Below are positions 1 through 7,490 of a stretch of 17,446 nt of DNA, in pieces (the first letter of the stretch is position 1; each line of letters starts with the position of its first letter). Position numbers and translations under genes: made by a program. The notes beneath the pieces are model-generated. The model did not search any database, was not told where the DNA came from, and worked only from the letters and a program-made list of their open reading frames with translations. This DNA is from Nostoc sp. GT001 (GTDB taxonomy: Bacteria; Cyanobacteriota; Cyanobacteriia; Cyanobacteriales; Nostocaceae), in the NCBI RefSeq assembly GCF_030382115.1, contig NZ_JAUDRJ010000003.1, forward strand, positions 6,896,591-6,914,036, read 5' to 3'.

Positions 1-131
1 GTCAGAATCTTTCTCTGAGAAATTAGCCACACCGACCATACAGAAAAAATCGTTCCCAAGAATTCTACATAACTCATGGGATATCCCATAAGATTGAAGG
101 CGATAGTATTGATACTCCAAAATTCAATCAT
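1..131 (-). CDS. pnuC: PnuC-like nicotinamide riboside/mononucleotide transporter, N-terminal part (runs off the window)
   Basis: An ATG at 129-131 on the minus strand opens a frame that stays open to base 1, giving 43 codons plus two bases. It begins MIEFWSINTIAFNLMGYP and continues with MSYVEFLGTIFSVWSVWLI, a Trp-rich first membrane segment. This matches my memory of PnuC N-termini, where the FLG(T/V) and W-x-V-W-L pattern recurs. PnuC proteins import a pyridine nucleoside or nucleotide across the inner membrane. The start lies 11 bp after the stop of the NadR-type gene, which strongly supports one transcript and a shared job in NAD salvage: uptake, then phosphorylation and adenylylation. 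The family call rests on a short fragment plus context. Confidence 0.72.
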   Translation of the reverse strand, partial: MIEFWSINTIAFNLMGYPMSYVEFLGTIFSVWSVWLISQRKIL

Positions 132-142
132 TTGAATACACT

Positions 143-1171
143 TTATAAAATAATTTTTTTGAAAAACAAATCTCCTAAATTGCTATACTTGTGGTAAGAT
201 AAGACTACTTTTTTAACCAGACTAATACGTGCATCTATATCGCCATAAATACGAAAAAATGGAACTTTTTTAATAATTAAGTCGCTCTGAATCTGTTTTT
301 GAAATATACTACGATTTGCCTCTCCAGAACGATCCCAGGTATCATCGTAAGGGATATCTAAATCACAAAGAAATATTAAATCATAGCGTGACATGGCTTG
401 ATGGGCAAGTTCTGCTAACTCTGGGGCAACAGTTTTGTGGTAATACAAGGAGAATTGATAGGTTGTCAATGCATTAGTATCTGTAAATAAATACTGGTTT
501 GCTTGCAATAATAAGGCTTCTTCACGTTCTAAATGCCCTTTGGCAATCTCCACAAGTTGCGAGAGCGAAAGTTGCCTATTAATTTGATATTTTTCCCAAT
601 ACTCGCGCCCATACTCTGGCATCCATACTGTGTTAAACTCTTTAGCTAATTGTGATGCAATAGTGGTTTTACCAGTCGAAGGAGCGCCCAGAAAAACAAT
701 ATTAACGATCAGATCGCGGTACACATCAGGATGTAAATACTCCCGAAATGCGTAAGCGTCTCTTCTTACTTGCGTTCCAGAAATTGGAAAAGTTTGGCGA
801 TCGCAATCTACCAGCCGATTAACTGCCCCCAGCGCCTGACTTACGTGTTCACCGTAAAATTCACTACAGTAAAAGTGGGTAATTTTTTTGGATTTTAATT
901 GTTTCAGAATGTAATCTTCGTGCTTTTGCTTAATCTCAGGAGTATCACCAACCTCAGTTGGACCATCCCACGCTTCAATCACCTGAATTTGTGGATAAAT
1001 TTGACGCAGCCAATTCGCTCGAACTGTTAAAGGAATAGCAGTCACTTCTGGACACTCATAAATCATCACAAGTACCTCATCCATCTCTGCTAAGGCTGTT
1101 TCAATCACCAATTGATGCCCTTTATGGAGAGGCGCGTATTTACCTAGTGTGAGTCCGCATTTACCAGTCAT
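143..1171 (-). CDS. nadR: NadR-type bifunctional NMN adenylyltransferase / ribosylnicotinamide kinase
   Basis: 342 aa, two domains. The N-terminal nucleotidyltransferase domain shows GKYAPLHKGH at residues 10-19 (HxGH at 16-19) and ISGTQVR at 130-136, the two signatures of NMN adenylyltransferases. The C-terminal kinase domain has a P-loop GAPSTGKTT at 162-170, then PEYGREYWE near 185 and a CDLDIPYDDTWDR block near 269, as in the ribosylnicotinamide kinase half of NadR. Known role of the family: phosphorylate nicotinamide riboside to NMN and join NMN to AMP to make NAD in the cytoplasm. There is no N-terminal helix-turn-helix, so it should not be a repressor like the enterobacterial three-domain NadR. 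The ATG start sits just before the HxGH region as expected. It is followed 11 bp later by the PnuC-like gene. Confidence 0.9.
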   Translation of the reverse strand: MTGKCGLTLGKYAPLHKGHQLVIETALAEMDEVLVMIYECPEVTAIPLTVRANWLRQIYPQIQVIEAWDGPTEVGDTPEIKQKHEDYILKQLKSKKITHFYCSEFYGEHVSQALGAVNRLVDCDRQTFPISGTQVRRDAYAFREYLHPDVYRDLIVNIVFLGAPSTGKTTIASQLAKEFNTVWMPEYGREYWEKYQINRQLSLSQLVEIAKGHLEREEALLLQANQYLFTDTNALTTYQFSLYYHKTVAPELAELAHQAMSRYDLIFLCDLDIPYDDTWDRSGEANRSIFQKQIQSDLIIKKVPFFRIYGDIDARISLVKKVVLSYHKYSNLGDLFFKKIIL

Positions 1172-1476
1172 AATTTTGACTTTTCATAGATACCTATTAC
1201 TCTAAAAAAGAAGTCGCCGTGTTGTATAGCAACGGACAGGGAGCTTAGGACAGCAATAAAATCACAAAGTACGCTGTTGAAGACGCGTTTCCCGCAAACT
1301 GTCCTAACGGCTTTGGCGACTGCTATACTAGCTAAATCTTAGTTAAAGCAAGAAACGCGATAAAAACATCGTCTCTACAATAATTAGTCTTTTGTAGAGA
1401 CGGCGATTTATCGCGTCTTTGTGATGATTTATCGCATCTTTAGCGATACTAGAATTCAGATGAGATATTAGCTAAT
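1172..1476. repeat. Intergenic region with two foldable repeat structures
   Basis: No gene seen between nadR and glmM. Two structured parts are visible. At 1210-1328 there are nested inverted segments: GTCGCC with GGCGAC, GTATAGCA with TGCTATAC, and TTAGGACAG (1245-1253 region) with CTGTCCTAA (about 1299-1307). At 1355-1417 a long imperfect hairpin pairs ACGCGATAAAAACATCGTCT with GACGGCGATTTATCGCGTC around a short loop. Both resemble the structured repeats common between genes in Nostoc-like genomes. The second lies 3' of glmM on the minus strand, so it could also end that transcript, although no clear T-run follows it. Confidence 0.5.
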
Positions 1477-2949
1477 TTAGTCCATTAGATGCTGCTGTAC
1501 TTGGGAAACTAGTTCATTTGTCCAGTAGTTGGCGAGTTCGGCATTGGCTGCTTCCACCATTACTCTAATGACTGGTTCTGTGCCAGAGGCGCGAACCAAA
1601 ATTCTGCCGGAATCGCCCATTGCAGCTTCAGCAAGAGCGATCGCTTTTTGTACAGGTTGACAATCTTGCCATCCCAAACGGCGATCGCGATCGACAACGC
1701 GCACGTTGCGCAACAATTGTGGATAGGTTTGGAAGCTTCGATCTACTAATTCGCTCAAGGGAACACCCGCCTCTCTCACCAAAGATGCTATGTGTAATGC
1801 TGTTAACAAGCCATCTCCAGTTACGGCATAGTGACGGCAAAGAATATGCCCTGATTGTTCGCCACCTAGCATTCCCCCAGTGCGCTGCATTTCGGCTTGC
1901 ACGTATTGGTCGCCGACTGCGGTACGAATTAAGTTACCACCAATTTGCTGCCAAGCTTTCTCAAAGCCTAAGTTGGCCATGACTGTAGATACAATCAAGT
2001 TGTCTGGCAATTGTTGGTTTTGTTGTAAGTGCCGTCCCCACAGGTAGAGAATGTAATCGCCGTTAACTTGCCTGCCTGTATTGTCTACTGCTAAGACGCG
2101 ATCGGCATCGCCATCGAAGCCAAAGCCGATGTCGGCGTTGTGTTCTTGTACCGTTGCTGCCAGAATGTCTAGGTGCGTAGAACCACAGTTAACATTAATG
2201 CGATCGCCATCTGCCTCGTTATGCAAGCAGATTACCTCTGCCCCCATTTCTGTAAATACTGATGGTGCTAACCCAACTGCTGCACCCCACGCCAAGTCTA
2301 AAACAATCTTCATTCCCTGAAGATTTAGGGCACCATTCAAGGGTTTTTTCAACGCCGAGCTATAATCTTTCACTAACTCGAAACGTGAGTAATGCCGTCC
2401 GCAATTACTGACTCTCGCGATCGGTGATATCTTGCCACGCAGTCCCGCTTCAATTTCTGTCTGCAATATTTGCGGTAACTTCCCACCATTGCCACCAAAA
2501 ACCTTAATCCCATTGTCTTCTGGAGGATTGTGGCTGGCAGAAATCATCACTCCGCCAATGGCATCACTGATACTGGTGAGATAGGCAACGCAAGGAGTGG
2601 GGCATAATCCCAAATACCAAACCTCTAACCCCGCTGCTGTTAACCCTGCACTCAAAGCCATTGCCAGCATATCGCTGGAGTTTCTAGAATCCTGTCCGAG
2701 AATGACTGGCCCTACTTGAGTAGTATGGTTACGTAAAACAATCCCCGTCCAAAAACCAACTTGCAATGCTAGAGGCGCATTCAGTAATTCTCCCACTCGT
2801 CCGCGAATCCCATCTGTGCCAAATAAGGGATTTGCTGGTAATGGGATTAAATTCAGTCCAAAACTGCTCTCAATCCCTTTGCCCAATCCCTCAACTTCAG
2901 AAGTAGAACCCCCAGAAATGCCCGATGTCCGAGTTATAGATGAAACCAT
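1477..2949 (-). CDS. glmM: Phosphoglucosamine mutase GlmM
   Basis: 490 aa from the ATG at 2949. GlmM converts glucosamine-6-phosphate to glucosamine-1-phosphate, a step to UDP-GlcNAc for peptidoglycan and lipopolysaccharide. All four loops of the alpha-D-phosphohexomutase family are visible: FGTDGIRG near 43-50; the phosphoserine loop ISASHNP with the likely catalytic Ser139; the metal loop DGDADR at 279-284; the sugar loop GGEQSGH at 362-368; and the phosphate loop RASGTEP at 453-459. The ISASHNP and GGEQSGH forms favour GlmM over phosphomannomutase. A longer frame starts at a TTG (2970), but the ATG at 2949 has a GGAG about 11 bases upstream and gives the usual cyanobacterial length, so I prefer it. 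It stands alone, divergent from the heme oxygenase gene. Confidence 0.93.
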   Translation of the reverse strand: MVSSITRTSGISGGSTSEVEGLGKGIESSFGLNLIPLPANPLFGTDGIRGRVGELLNAPLALQVGFWTGIVLRNHTTQVGPVILGQDSRNSSDMLAMALSAGLTAAGLEVWYLGLCPTPCVAYLTSISDAIGGVMISASHNPPEDNGIKVFGGNGGKLPQILQTEIEAGLRGKISPIARVSNCGRHYSRFELVKDYSSALKKPLNGALNLQGMKIVLDLAWGAAVGLAPSVFTEMGAEVICLHNEADGDRINVNCGSTHLDILAATVQEHNADIGFGFDGDADRVLAVDNTGRQVNGDYILYLWGRHLQQNQQLPDNLIVSTVMANLGFEKAWQQIGGNLIRTAVGDQYVQAEMQRTGGMLGGEQSGHILCRHYAVTGDGLLTALHIASLVREAGVPLSELVDRSFQTYPQLLRNVRVVDRDRRLGWQDCQPVQKAIALAEAAMGDSGRILVRASGTEPVIRVMVEAANAELANYWTNELVSQVQQHLMD

Positions 2950-3522
2950 ATTTTTAAACACTCCACACAATTACACTGAAAAATAAATAGCACTTAAGAC
3001 TTTATTCAGCAATTTTGACATGCTTTTTCTCTTTAGAAATTCATTCTAGATCGAGATGTATTTACGTAATAATACTGAATTTTTCTTTCTTGGATTGTAA
3101 ATCTTTGATAAAGTCAGTATTGGTTTTTACGTTATTAGTAAAGTCTCCACATCTTAGCTAATTATTCCTTTTATGCCGACAAATTTCGTTTTGATTTTTA
3201 TCTGTATTAGTTCACACTTTATAATGCTACATACTAAGTAATAATGTAATAAATATTACTTTTGGCGCATCACAAAGATTTTCAACCAAGCTGAAAATGA
3301 AAGCAAAATTCAGCTAATAACAACAAAAAATCAAAATACTGAAATCTAAAATTCTGTTCTCTTAGCCTTGTTGCTGTGTAAAAAACGACAGAATCATCGC
3401 AGCTTAAAAAATTTTAATATAAATTCTCATCAAATAGTTTTAAGGTAACGTTTTAATGGCTTTTTTAGCCGTTAGTGAATCAAAACTCCGGCAGTTAACT
3501 TTTTAAAGTTGAGAAATTTAGC
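2950..3522. promoter_or_regulatory. AT-rich divergent promoter region between glmM and heme oxygenase
   Basis: 573 bp without a gene. It must carry the promoters of both divergent genes. For glmM, minus-strand TTGCTG, 17 bases, then TATTTA (around 2988-3017) is a weak sigma-70-like candidate. For the heme oxygenase, TATAAT at 3220-3225 is a good -10 box, but no convincing -35 stands 17 bases before it, and it would leave a leader of almost 300 nt. A small hairpin, TAATGGCT / AGCCGTTA with a T5 loop, lies at 3454-3474, about 48 bases before the ATG. No riboswitch or small RNA recognised. Confidence 0.4.
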
Positions 3523-4239
3523 ATGAGCAGCAATTTAGCAACCAAATTACGTGTAGGCACTAAGAAAGCCCACACAATGGCAGAAAATGTAGGTTTTGTC
3601 AAGTGCTTTTTAAAAGGAGTAGTGGAAAAAAACTCTTACCGGAAACTTGTTGCTAACTTCTACTTCGTCTACTCAGCGATGGAAGAGGAAATAGAAAAGC
3701 ACCGCCAGCACCCAATAGTTTCTAAAATTAACTTTCCTCAGCTAAACCGCAAGCATAGCTTAGAGCAAGACCTGAGTTATTATTTTGGCGCAAACTGGAG
3801 AGAGCAAATCAAACTATCTCCCGCAGGTCAAGCTTATGTACAACGCATCCGAGAAATATCTGCTACAGAACCGGAATTGTTAATCGCCCATTCATACACT
3901 CGTTACATAGGTGACTTATCCGGGGGACAAATTCTCAAAAATATTGCTGTAACAGCGATGAATTTGTCTGATGGACAGGGAACAGCCTTTTATGAGTTTC
4001 CAGAAATTCCTGATGAAAAGGCATTCAAAACCAAATATCGGCAAACTTTGGATGAATTACCCCTTGACGAGGCGGCAACCGATCGCATCGTTGATGAAGC
4101 TAACGCCGCCTTTGGCACGAACATGAAGCTGTTCCAGGAATTGGAAGGTAATTTGATCAAGTCGATCGGTGTGATGCTGTATAATAGTCTTACACGGCGT
4201 CGTACACGTGGTAGTACTGAACTCGTCACTGCTGAGTAA
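3523..4239 (+). CDS. ho1: Heme oxygenase (biliverdin-forming)
   Basis: 238 aa, typical for cyanobacterial heme oxygenase 1. The enzyme opens heme to biliverdin IX-alpha, CO and iron using reduced ferredoxin; biliverdin feeds phycocyanobilin synthesis for phycobilisomes and phytochromes. Visible support: TKKAHTMAE with the likely proximal heme ligand His17; the family stretch FVYSAMEEEIE around 48-57; and the distal helix GDLSGGQ at 130-136, whose Asp131 corresponds to the catalytic-network aspartate of the family. The protein is soluble. There is no strong Shine-Dalgarno; a weak GAG lies upstream of the ATG. The stop codon is the first base triplet of a degenerate TAATGAG heptamer run. No partner gene for bilin synthesis is adjacent. 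Confidence 0.95.
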   Translation: MSSNLATKLRVGTKKAHTMAENVGFVKCFLKGVVEKNSYRKLVANFYFVYSAMEEEIEKHRQHPIVSKINFPQLNRKHSLEQDLSYYFGANWREQIKLSPAGQAYVQRIREISATEPELLIAHSYTRYIGDLSGGQILKNIAVTAMNLSDGQGTAFYEFPEIPDEKAFKTKYRQTLDELPLDEAATDRIVDEANAAFGTNMKLFQELEGNLIKSIGVMLYNSLTRRRTRGSTELVTAE

Positions 4240-4271
4240 TAAGTGATGAGTAATGAGTAATGAGTAATGAG
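4237..4271. repeat. Short TAATGAG heptamer tract at the heme oxygenase stop codon
   Basis: Five consecutive 7-bp units: TAATAAG, TGATGAG and three perfect TAATGAG (4251-4271). The first unit includes the TAA stop of the heme oxygenase gene. The unit is the same as in the 30-copy tract at 9307-9516, so this looks like a small sister locus of the same repeat family. Confidence 0.85.
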
Positions 4272-4546
4272 TGCGGAGTATGGTGTGTGGAATTATAAGT
4301 CCAGATAGCCTGATGAAGGATAATTCATAGGTGTTTCTGGCGAAAGAGCGATCGCTGCTCAAAATATTTAGGGGCAATAGCCTTGTGACTGCTTTTGAGA
4401 TGTGAAAGCAAGCATGGGGAGATTGCCCCTCAATTATGTTTAAGAAGCAATTAAGTTCTTGAGAGCATCTTGAGCATCTCTATTGCGCGGTATTGGCTGC
4501 GATCGCTCTACTGATTATGGATCGTGTTGAGCTTACATAGGGTTTG
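4272..4546. other. Intergenic region with a 9-bp inverted repeat
   Basis: No gene supported. AGGGGCAAT at 4370-4378 and ATTGCCCCT at 4422-4430 form a perfect 9-bp inverted repeat with a 43-base spacer, possibly a small insertion or a transcript-end structure shared by the convergent genes. A HIP1-like GCGATCGC lies near 4349 and CGATCGC near 4500. A short minus-strand frame ending near 4440 is only about 22 codons long and is not counted as a gene. Confidence 0.4.
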
Positions 4547-5143
4547 CTAATCTTCGCTAGGAAGCATATAGCAGGTAACTGAACCTTTATGCTCAATATT
4601 CACAGCGTACTGTGAGAGAAGTTCCTCTGACCACATCGGCTCGGACGCACACTGAACTCCAGGCTCATCACCAACCCAAGGAGGAGCCGGAGTATAAAAG
4701 TCCTTACCGTTAAGTTGTCTAGAAAGCCACTCTACACCTTCATAGCGACAACGACCTGCTCCTAGAAAATCACCTTGTCTATCGAAAAGTTCTATAAACC
4801 GACCGCTATTGTCCCATCCATCATCAACATATCCCTGTATTAGAAGAGCAAACGAATTCTCAGATTCAACAGGAATTTTTACCAAGTACAGATTGCTGAG
4901 GCTGTATTGAGAGTACCAAAGATGGCGATTATAAGTTTTAACTACAGACTGAGGAATATCTTGCTCAATTCTTTCAATCTCTACACAATTGAAAGCCATA
5001 TCAGTAGATAGCGTTAATAGTTGAACACTTGCAATTCGACACTCAGGAAAGAAATTACAGAACGAGTCTGATAAATCGTAAAGTTTGTTAAGTTCTGTTG
5101 AGTAAAATTGTCTAACTACAGACTTTCGGATAGCTAAATTCAT
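4547..5143 (-). CDS. Hypothetical protein, 198 aa
   Basis: I do not recognise this protein. It is soluble-looking, with no signal peptide or membrane segment, acidic overall and rich in aromatic residues. Its middle contains alternating hydrophobic stretches (SLSNLYLVKIPV, SFALLIQGYVDD) and then RFIELFDRQGDFLGAGR, which reads like a beta-sheet segment. The C-terminus has several Trp and Pro residues (TPAPPWVGDEPG). The frame extends to a GTG at 5155, but the ATG at 5143 is the more ordinary start; neither has a clear ribosome binding site. It begins about 30 bp after the stop of the secreted TPR remnant on the same strand, so the two may be co-transcribed. Codon content looks normal and the frame is clean, which supports a real gene. 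Confidence 0.6.
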   Translation of the reverse strand: MNLAIRKSVVRQFYSTELNKLYDLSDSFCNFFPECRIASVQLLTLSTDMAFNCVEIERIEQDIPQSVVKTYNRHLWYSQYSLSNLYLVKIPVESENSFALLIQGYVDDGWDNSGRFIELFDRQGDFLGAGRCRYEGVEWLSRQLNGKDFYTPAPPWVGDEPGVQCASEPMWSEELLSQYAVNIEHKGSVTCYMLPSED

Positions 5144-5172
5144 ACACTTGTACACTCTCGCGTACTATCAGC

Positions 5173-5457
5173 TTAAGCTTGGCGATAGGTAGCTATCGCC
5201 TCTGCAATCTTGCCTTGAGAAAATAGAATGTCCGCTAGCTTGACGTAAGCATAACTGTTTTTGCGTAGGCGTAGCCCGTCGTAGACATCGCGCTCAATGA
5301 AACTCCGCCAAATATTAGCGGCTTCTTCATAATTTTTTACTTCTTCGGCAGATGTTGCTTTTTGTTCCAACTCCTCTACCGTTTGTGCCACAGTTATTTG
5401 AGGAATTAAAGCCAAACCTAAACTCAACAATAACGGCAATATTTTCAGGTTTACCAT
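5173..5457 (-). CDS. Short exported TPR-type protein, probably a truncated remnant
   Basis: 94 aa from the ATG at 5457; a longer frame uses a TTG at 5493, but the ATG gives a cleaner signal peptide. Residues 1-25 form a signal sequence (basic N-terminus, Leu-rich core, cleavage likely near TVA-Q). Then come one TPR helix pair start (EEVKNYEEAANIWRSFIER, 38-56) and a second TPR (SYAYVKLADILFSQGKIAEAIATYRQA, 68-94). The frame stops exactly where a TPR would normally continue into the next repeat, so the gene looks cut short. Residues 57-66, DVYDGLRLRK, are encoded by a small dispersed repeat at 5261-5293 placed in the loop between the two TPRs. A perfect 8-bp hairpin (GGCGATAG/CTATCGCC, 5181-5200) falls in the last codons. 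Function unknown; periplasmic location inferred. Confidence 0.65.
   Translation of the reverse strand: MVNLKILPLLLSLGLALIPQITVAQTVEELEQKATSAEEVKNYEEAANIWRSFIERDVYDGLRLRKNSYAYVKLADILFSQGKIAEAIATYRQA
5261..5293 (-). repeat. Small dispersed repeat, copy 1 (inside TPR gene)
   Basis: The minus strand reads GATGTCTACGACGGGCTACG then CCTACGC, translated D-V-Y-D-G-L-R-L-R. Two relatives occur in this window, at 10955-10984 (one T for C difference in the core) and 6208-6235 (several differences). It is the type of very small repeated element reported in Nostoc-like genomes. It keeps the reading frame of its host gene. Confidence 0.8.
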
Positions 5458-5505
5458 AGACTTTAAGCTTAAAATAACTAAGTCAATCTTCAAACCAAGC
5501 TTAAT

Positions 5506-5548
5506 CTCAGTATTTAAGTTTGTAACCCGTAAAACTTACCATACTGAG
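5506..5548. promoter_or_regulatory. Two-part dyad between the TPR gene and the CobW-family gene
   Basis: CTCAGTA (5506-5512) pairs with TACTGAG (5542-5548), and inside it TAAGTTT (5515-5521) pairs with AAACTTA (5532-5538), leaving small internal loops and a 10-base apex. It ends 16 bases before the GTPase ATG in a divergent intergenic gap of 107 bp. It could be an operator or a leader hairpin. It does not match the Zur-box form that I remember for zinc-controlled genes. Confidence 0.45.
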
Positions 5549-5564
5549 TCAATCAGGCAAAAAT

Positions 5565-6626
5565 ATGGCTACGAAAATTCCTGTCACAGTAATCACAGGC
5601 TTCTTGGGTAGTGGAAAAACCAGCCTAATTCGCCACCTGCTACAAAACAACGAAGGACGGCGTATTGCCGTTTTAGTCAATGAATTTGGCGAACTCGGTA
5701 TTGATGGCGAATTGTTAAAATCTTGTCAAATTTGCCCCGAAGATGGTGAGGGCGACACTAATATCTTTGAATTAACCAACGGCTGCTTATGCTGCACCGT
5801 GCAGGAAGAGTTTTACCCGACGATGCAAGAGTTAATCAAGCGGCGAGATAGCATCGATTGCATTTTGATTGAAACCTCTGGTTTAGCCTTGCCAAAACCA
5901 CTGGTAAAGGCTTTTCGCTGGCAAGAAATTCGCAACGCCGCCACTGTGGATGCGGTGATTACCGTGGTAGATTGTGCGGCGGTTGCAGCGGGGACATTTG
6001 CTAGCGATCCAGATGCGATCGCAGCCCAGCGACAAGCAGATGATAATCTAGAACACGAAACACCCTTGCAAGAACTGTTTGAAGACCAACTTGCTTGTGC
6101 AGACTTGGTGGTGTTAAATAAGATTGATTTAGTAGATGCCGAGACAAAAGCCAAAGTTGAGGAATTGATTAAGCAAGAGTTGCCCAGAGTGGTGAAAATT
6201 GTCGAGAGCGATGCCTCCGGCGGGCTACGCCTACGTTCTCAACTAGACGCATCTATATTATTAGGATTCCAAGCCGCAGTCGAAGACAATTTAGATTCTC
6301 GTCCTAGTCATCATGATACTGAAGAAGACCACAATCACGATGAAGAAATTACTTCAGCTAATTTAATTTTGGATCGTACCTTTGATCCCGAAAAGCTGCA
6401 ACAGCAGTTGCAAACATTGGTACAACAACAAGAAATTTACCGGATTAAAGGCTTTGTTGCAGTACCAAATAAATCTATGCGCTTAGTGATGCAGGGTGTG
6501 GGAAACCGATTTGATAAATTTTACGATCGCCCCTGGAAACCAGAAGAAGCTAGGCAAACGCGCTTAGTTTTCATCGGGCGTGATTTGAATTCTTCAGAAA
6601 TTGAATCACAACTTGTAGCTTTATAA
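5565..6626 (+). CDS. cobW: CobW/COG0523-family GTPase, putative metallochaperone
   Basis: 353 aa, soluble. Features in order: Walker A GFLGSGKTS at 12-20; the family metal motif CLCC at 74-77; ETSGLALP at 103-110 (switch II region); the guanine-specificity motif NKID at 185-188; a His/Asp/Glu-rich metal-binding stretch with HH at 249-250 and HNH near 256-258; and a C-terminal CobW_C domain. Known members are GTP-dependent metal insertases for zinc or cobalt; the name CobW comes from its link to cobalamin synthesis. Which metal this one serves cannot be told here: no B12 or Zur-regulated neighbour is visible. Residues 216-224 (DASGGLRLR), between the GTPase core and the His-rich linker, are encoded by a small dispersed repeat. 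The next gene is the ABA4-like protein, separated by a strong hairpin, so they are likely separate transcripts. Confidence 0.88.
   Translation: MATKIPVTVITGFLGSGKTSLIRHLLQNNEGRRIAVLVNEFGELGIDGELLKSCQICPEDGEGDTNIFELTNGCLCCTVQEEFYPTMQELIKRRDSIDCILIETSGLALPKPLVKAFRWQEIRNAATVDAVITVVDCAAVAAGTFASDPDAIAAQRQADDNLEHETPLQELFEDQLACADLVVLNKIDLVDAETKAKVEELIKQELPRVVKIVESDASGGLRLRSQLDASILLGFQAAVEDNLDSRPSHHDTEEDHNHDEEITSANLILDRTFDPEKLQQQLQTLVQQQEIYRIKGFVAVPNKSMRLVMQGVGNRFDKFYDRPWKPEEARQTRLVFIGRDLNSSEIESQLVAL
6208..6235 (+). repeat. Small dispersed repeat, diverged copy (inside CobW-family gene)
   Basis: Reads GCGATGCCTCCGGCGGGCTA then CGCCTACG on the plus strand, the same sense as the host gene, giving D-A-S-G-G-L-R-L-R. 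It is related to the copies at 5261-5293 and 10955-10984 and is translated in the same phase as both. Confidence 0.75.
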
Positions 6627-6636
6627 GTATATCCAT

Positions 6637-6665
6637 ATCCCCGACTTCTTTAAGAAGTCGGGGAT
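6637..6665. terminator. Strong hairpin after the CobW-family gene
   Basis: A 13-bp stem starting ATCCCCGACTTCT pairs with AGAAGTCGGGGAT across a 3-base loop, 10 bases after the GTPase stop. A pyrimidine-rich CTTTCTCC follows instead of a pure T-run. The sequence belongs to a hairpin widely repeated in cyanobacterial intergenic DNA, so it may be both a repeat and a terminator. Confidence 0.7.
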
Positions 6666-6736
6666 CTTTCTCCTGAGAGTTACTATTTATGAATAATTAG
6701 TTAATTCAAAACAAAAATTCTTCACTTTGCAAAAAC

Positions 6737-7207
6737 ATGACAATATCTCAACTATTTAACGTTGCTAATGTTTTCGTATTACCATTTTGGGCGTTGATGA
6801 TTTTATTGCCGAACTGGAAAGTCACACGATGGGTAATGTCATCATATCTACCCTTTGTGCTGTTAGCAGGAACATATTTATATTTGTTTATTAACAGCAT
6901 TACTCCAGAAAATGCTCAAGCTTTATCGAATCCTCAATTAGCTGATATTGCACGGTTTTTTGCAGATGAAACCGCGGCGGCAACAGGTTGGATTCATTTT
7001 TTAGTGATGGATTTATTTGTCGGTCGGTGGATTTATTGGGAAGGGCAGAAAACAGGTGTTTGGACAATTCACTCTCTGGCTTTATCTTTATTCGCTGGGC
7101 CGTTGGGATTGCTGTCTCACATCTTGACTGACTGGATTACTAAGACATTTTTCCCGAAGTTTCAGCAGAATGAAGGGGTGACGGTAGGAGAAAAAGCTGC
7201 GTCATAA
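6737..7207 (+). CDS. ABA4-like (DUF4281) integral membrane protein
   Basis: 156 aa with about four membrane segments: around 8-26, 33-53, 83-100 and 110-130. Sequence such as FNVANVFVLPFWALMILLP, FADETAAATGWIHFLVMDLFVGRWI and FAGPLGLL matches my memory of the ABA4-like family. Plant ABA4 is needed for neoxanthin formation in the thylakoid/chloroplast envelope, and cyanobacterial members are thought to be linked to carotenoid handling. The conserved acidic and His residues (DE at 78-79, H at 87, D at 91, R at 96) sit in the third-segment region. The exact reaction here is unknown. The ATG lacks a clear ribosome binding site. It stands between two hairpins (6637-6665 and 7217-7248) and is probably monocistronic. 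Confidence 0.82.
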   Translation: MTISQLFNVANVFVLPFWALMILLPNWKVTRWVMSSYLPFVLLAGTYLYLFINSITPENAQALSNPQLADIARFFADETAAATGWIHFLVMDLFVGRWIYWEGQKTGVWTIHSLALSLFAGPLGLLSHILTDWITKTFFPKFQQNEGVTVGEKAAS

Positions 7208-7216
7208 TATGGCGCA

Positions 7217-7248
7217 TAATAGGGTAACACCGCTGTGCTACCCTATTA
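7217..7248. terminator. Hairpin terminator shared by convergent genes
   Basis: TAATAGGGTA at 7217-7226 pairs perfectly with TACCCTATTA at 7239-7248, with an inner CAC/GTG that can extend the stem. It lies 10 bases after the ABA4-like stop and about 27 bases from the 3' end of the convergent 71-aa gene, so it can serve both strands. Confidence 0.65.
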
Positions 7249-7274
7249 TTACCAATTACCTGATTTTAAAATCA

Positions 7275-7490
7275 TTAACTGTTGTCATGTCTATAGTTAG
7301 CATCTAACCAACAGCGTGGTAGAACTTCACCAGAAGGAAAAACAAGATTTTCTTTTTTGAAGGTATCAGGTGGCTGTTCTTCTTCACCTTCTTGTTCTCT
7401 TGCGTGAACCACATCATTATTCGGGTCAAGCAGTTCTTGAATTTCCAGAATTTTCACCAATTCGCCAGAATCTTTGATTTGTAAAAGCAT
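7275..7490 (-). CDS. Small conserved-looking cyanobacterial protein, 71 aa
   Basis: Not assigned to a named family. The protein is acidic, with an EQEGEEEQPPD centre, and has a C-terminal FPSGEVLPRCWLDANYR block that looks conserved: I recall similar small cyanobacterial proteins with LVFPSGE-LPRCW, but I cannot name them. No membrane segment or signal peptide. The single Cys lies in PRCW near residue 59. The ATG has a good ribosome binding site (GAGG about 8 bases upstream). A dyad at 7525-7550 lies 35 bp upstream. The clean start signal and block structure support a real gene. Confidence 0.7.
   Translation of the reverse strand: MLLQIKDSGELVKILEIQELLDPNNDVVHAREQEGEEEQPPDTFKKENLVFPSGEVLPRCWLDANYRHDNS

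Noticed and set aside
1620..1982. Plus-strand 120-aa frame antisense to glmM
   Set aside because: It is a shadow of the GlmM coding frame, which has all catalytic motifs.
3220..3225. TATAAT as the heme oxygenase promoter
   Set aside because: No matching -35 box at 16-18 bp, and it would give a leader of almost 300 nt, so I mention it without calling it.
4057..4377. Minus-strand frame over the heme oxygenase 3' end
   Set aside because: It is a shadow of the heme oxygenase gene extended by the TAATGAG repeat.
4440..4546. Short minus-strand frame ending in DALKNLIAS
   Set aside because: Only about 22 codons before an upstream stop; too little to call even a gene remnant.
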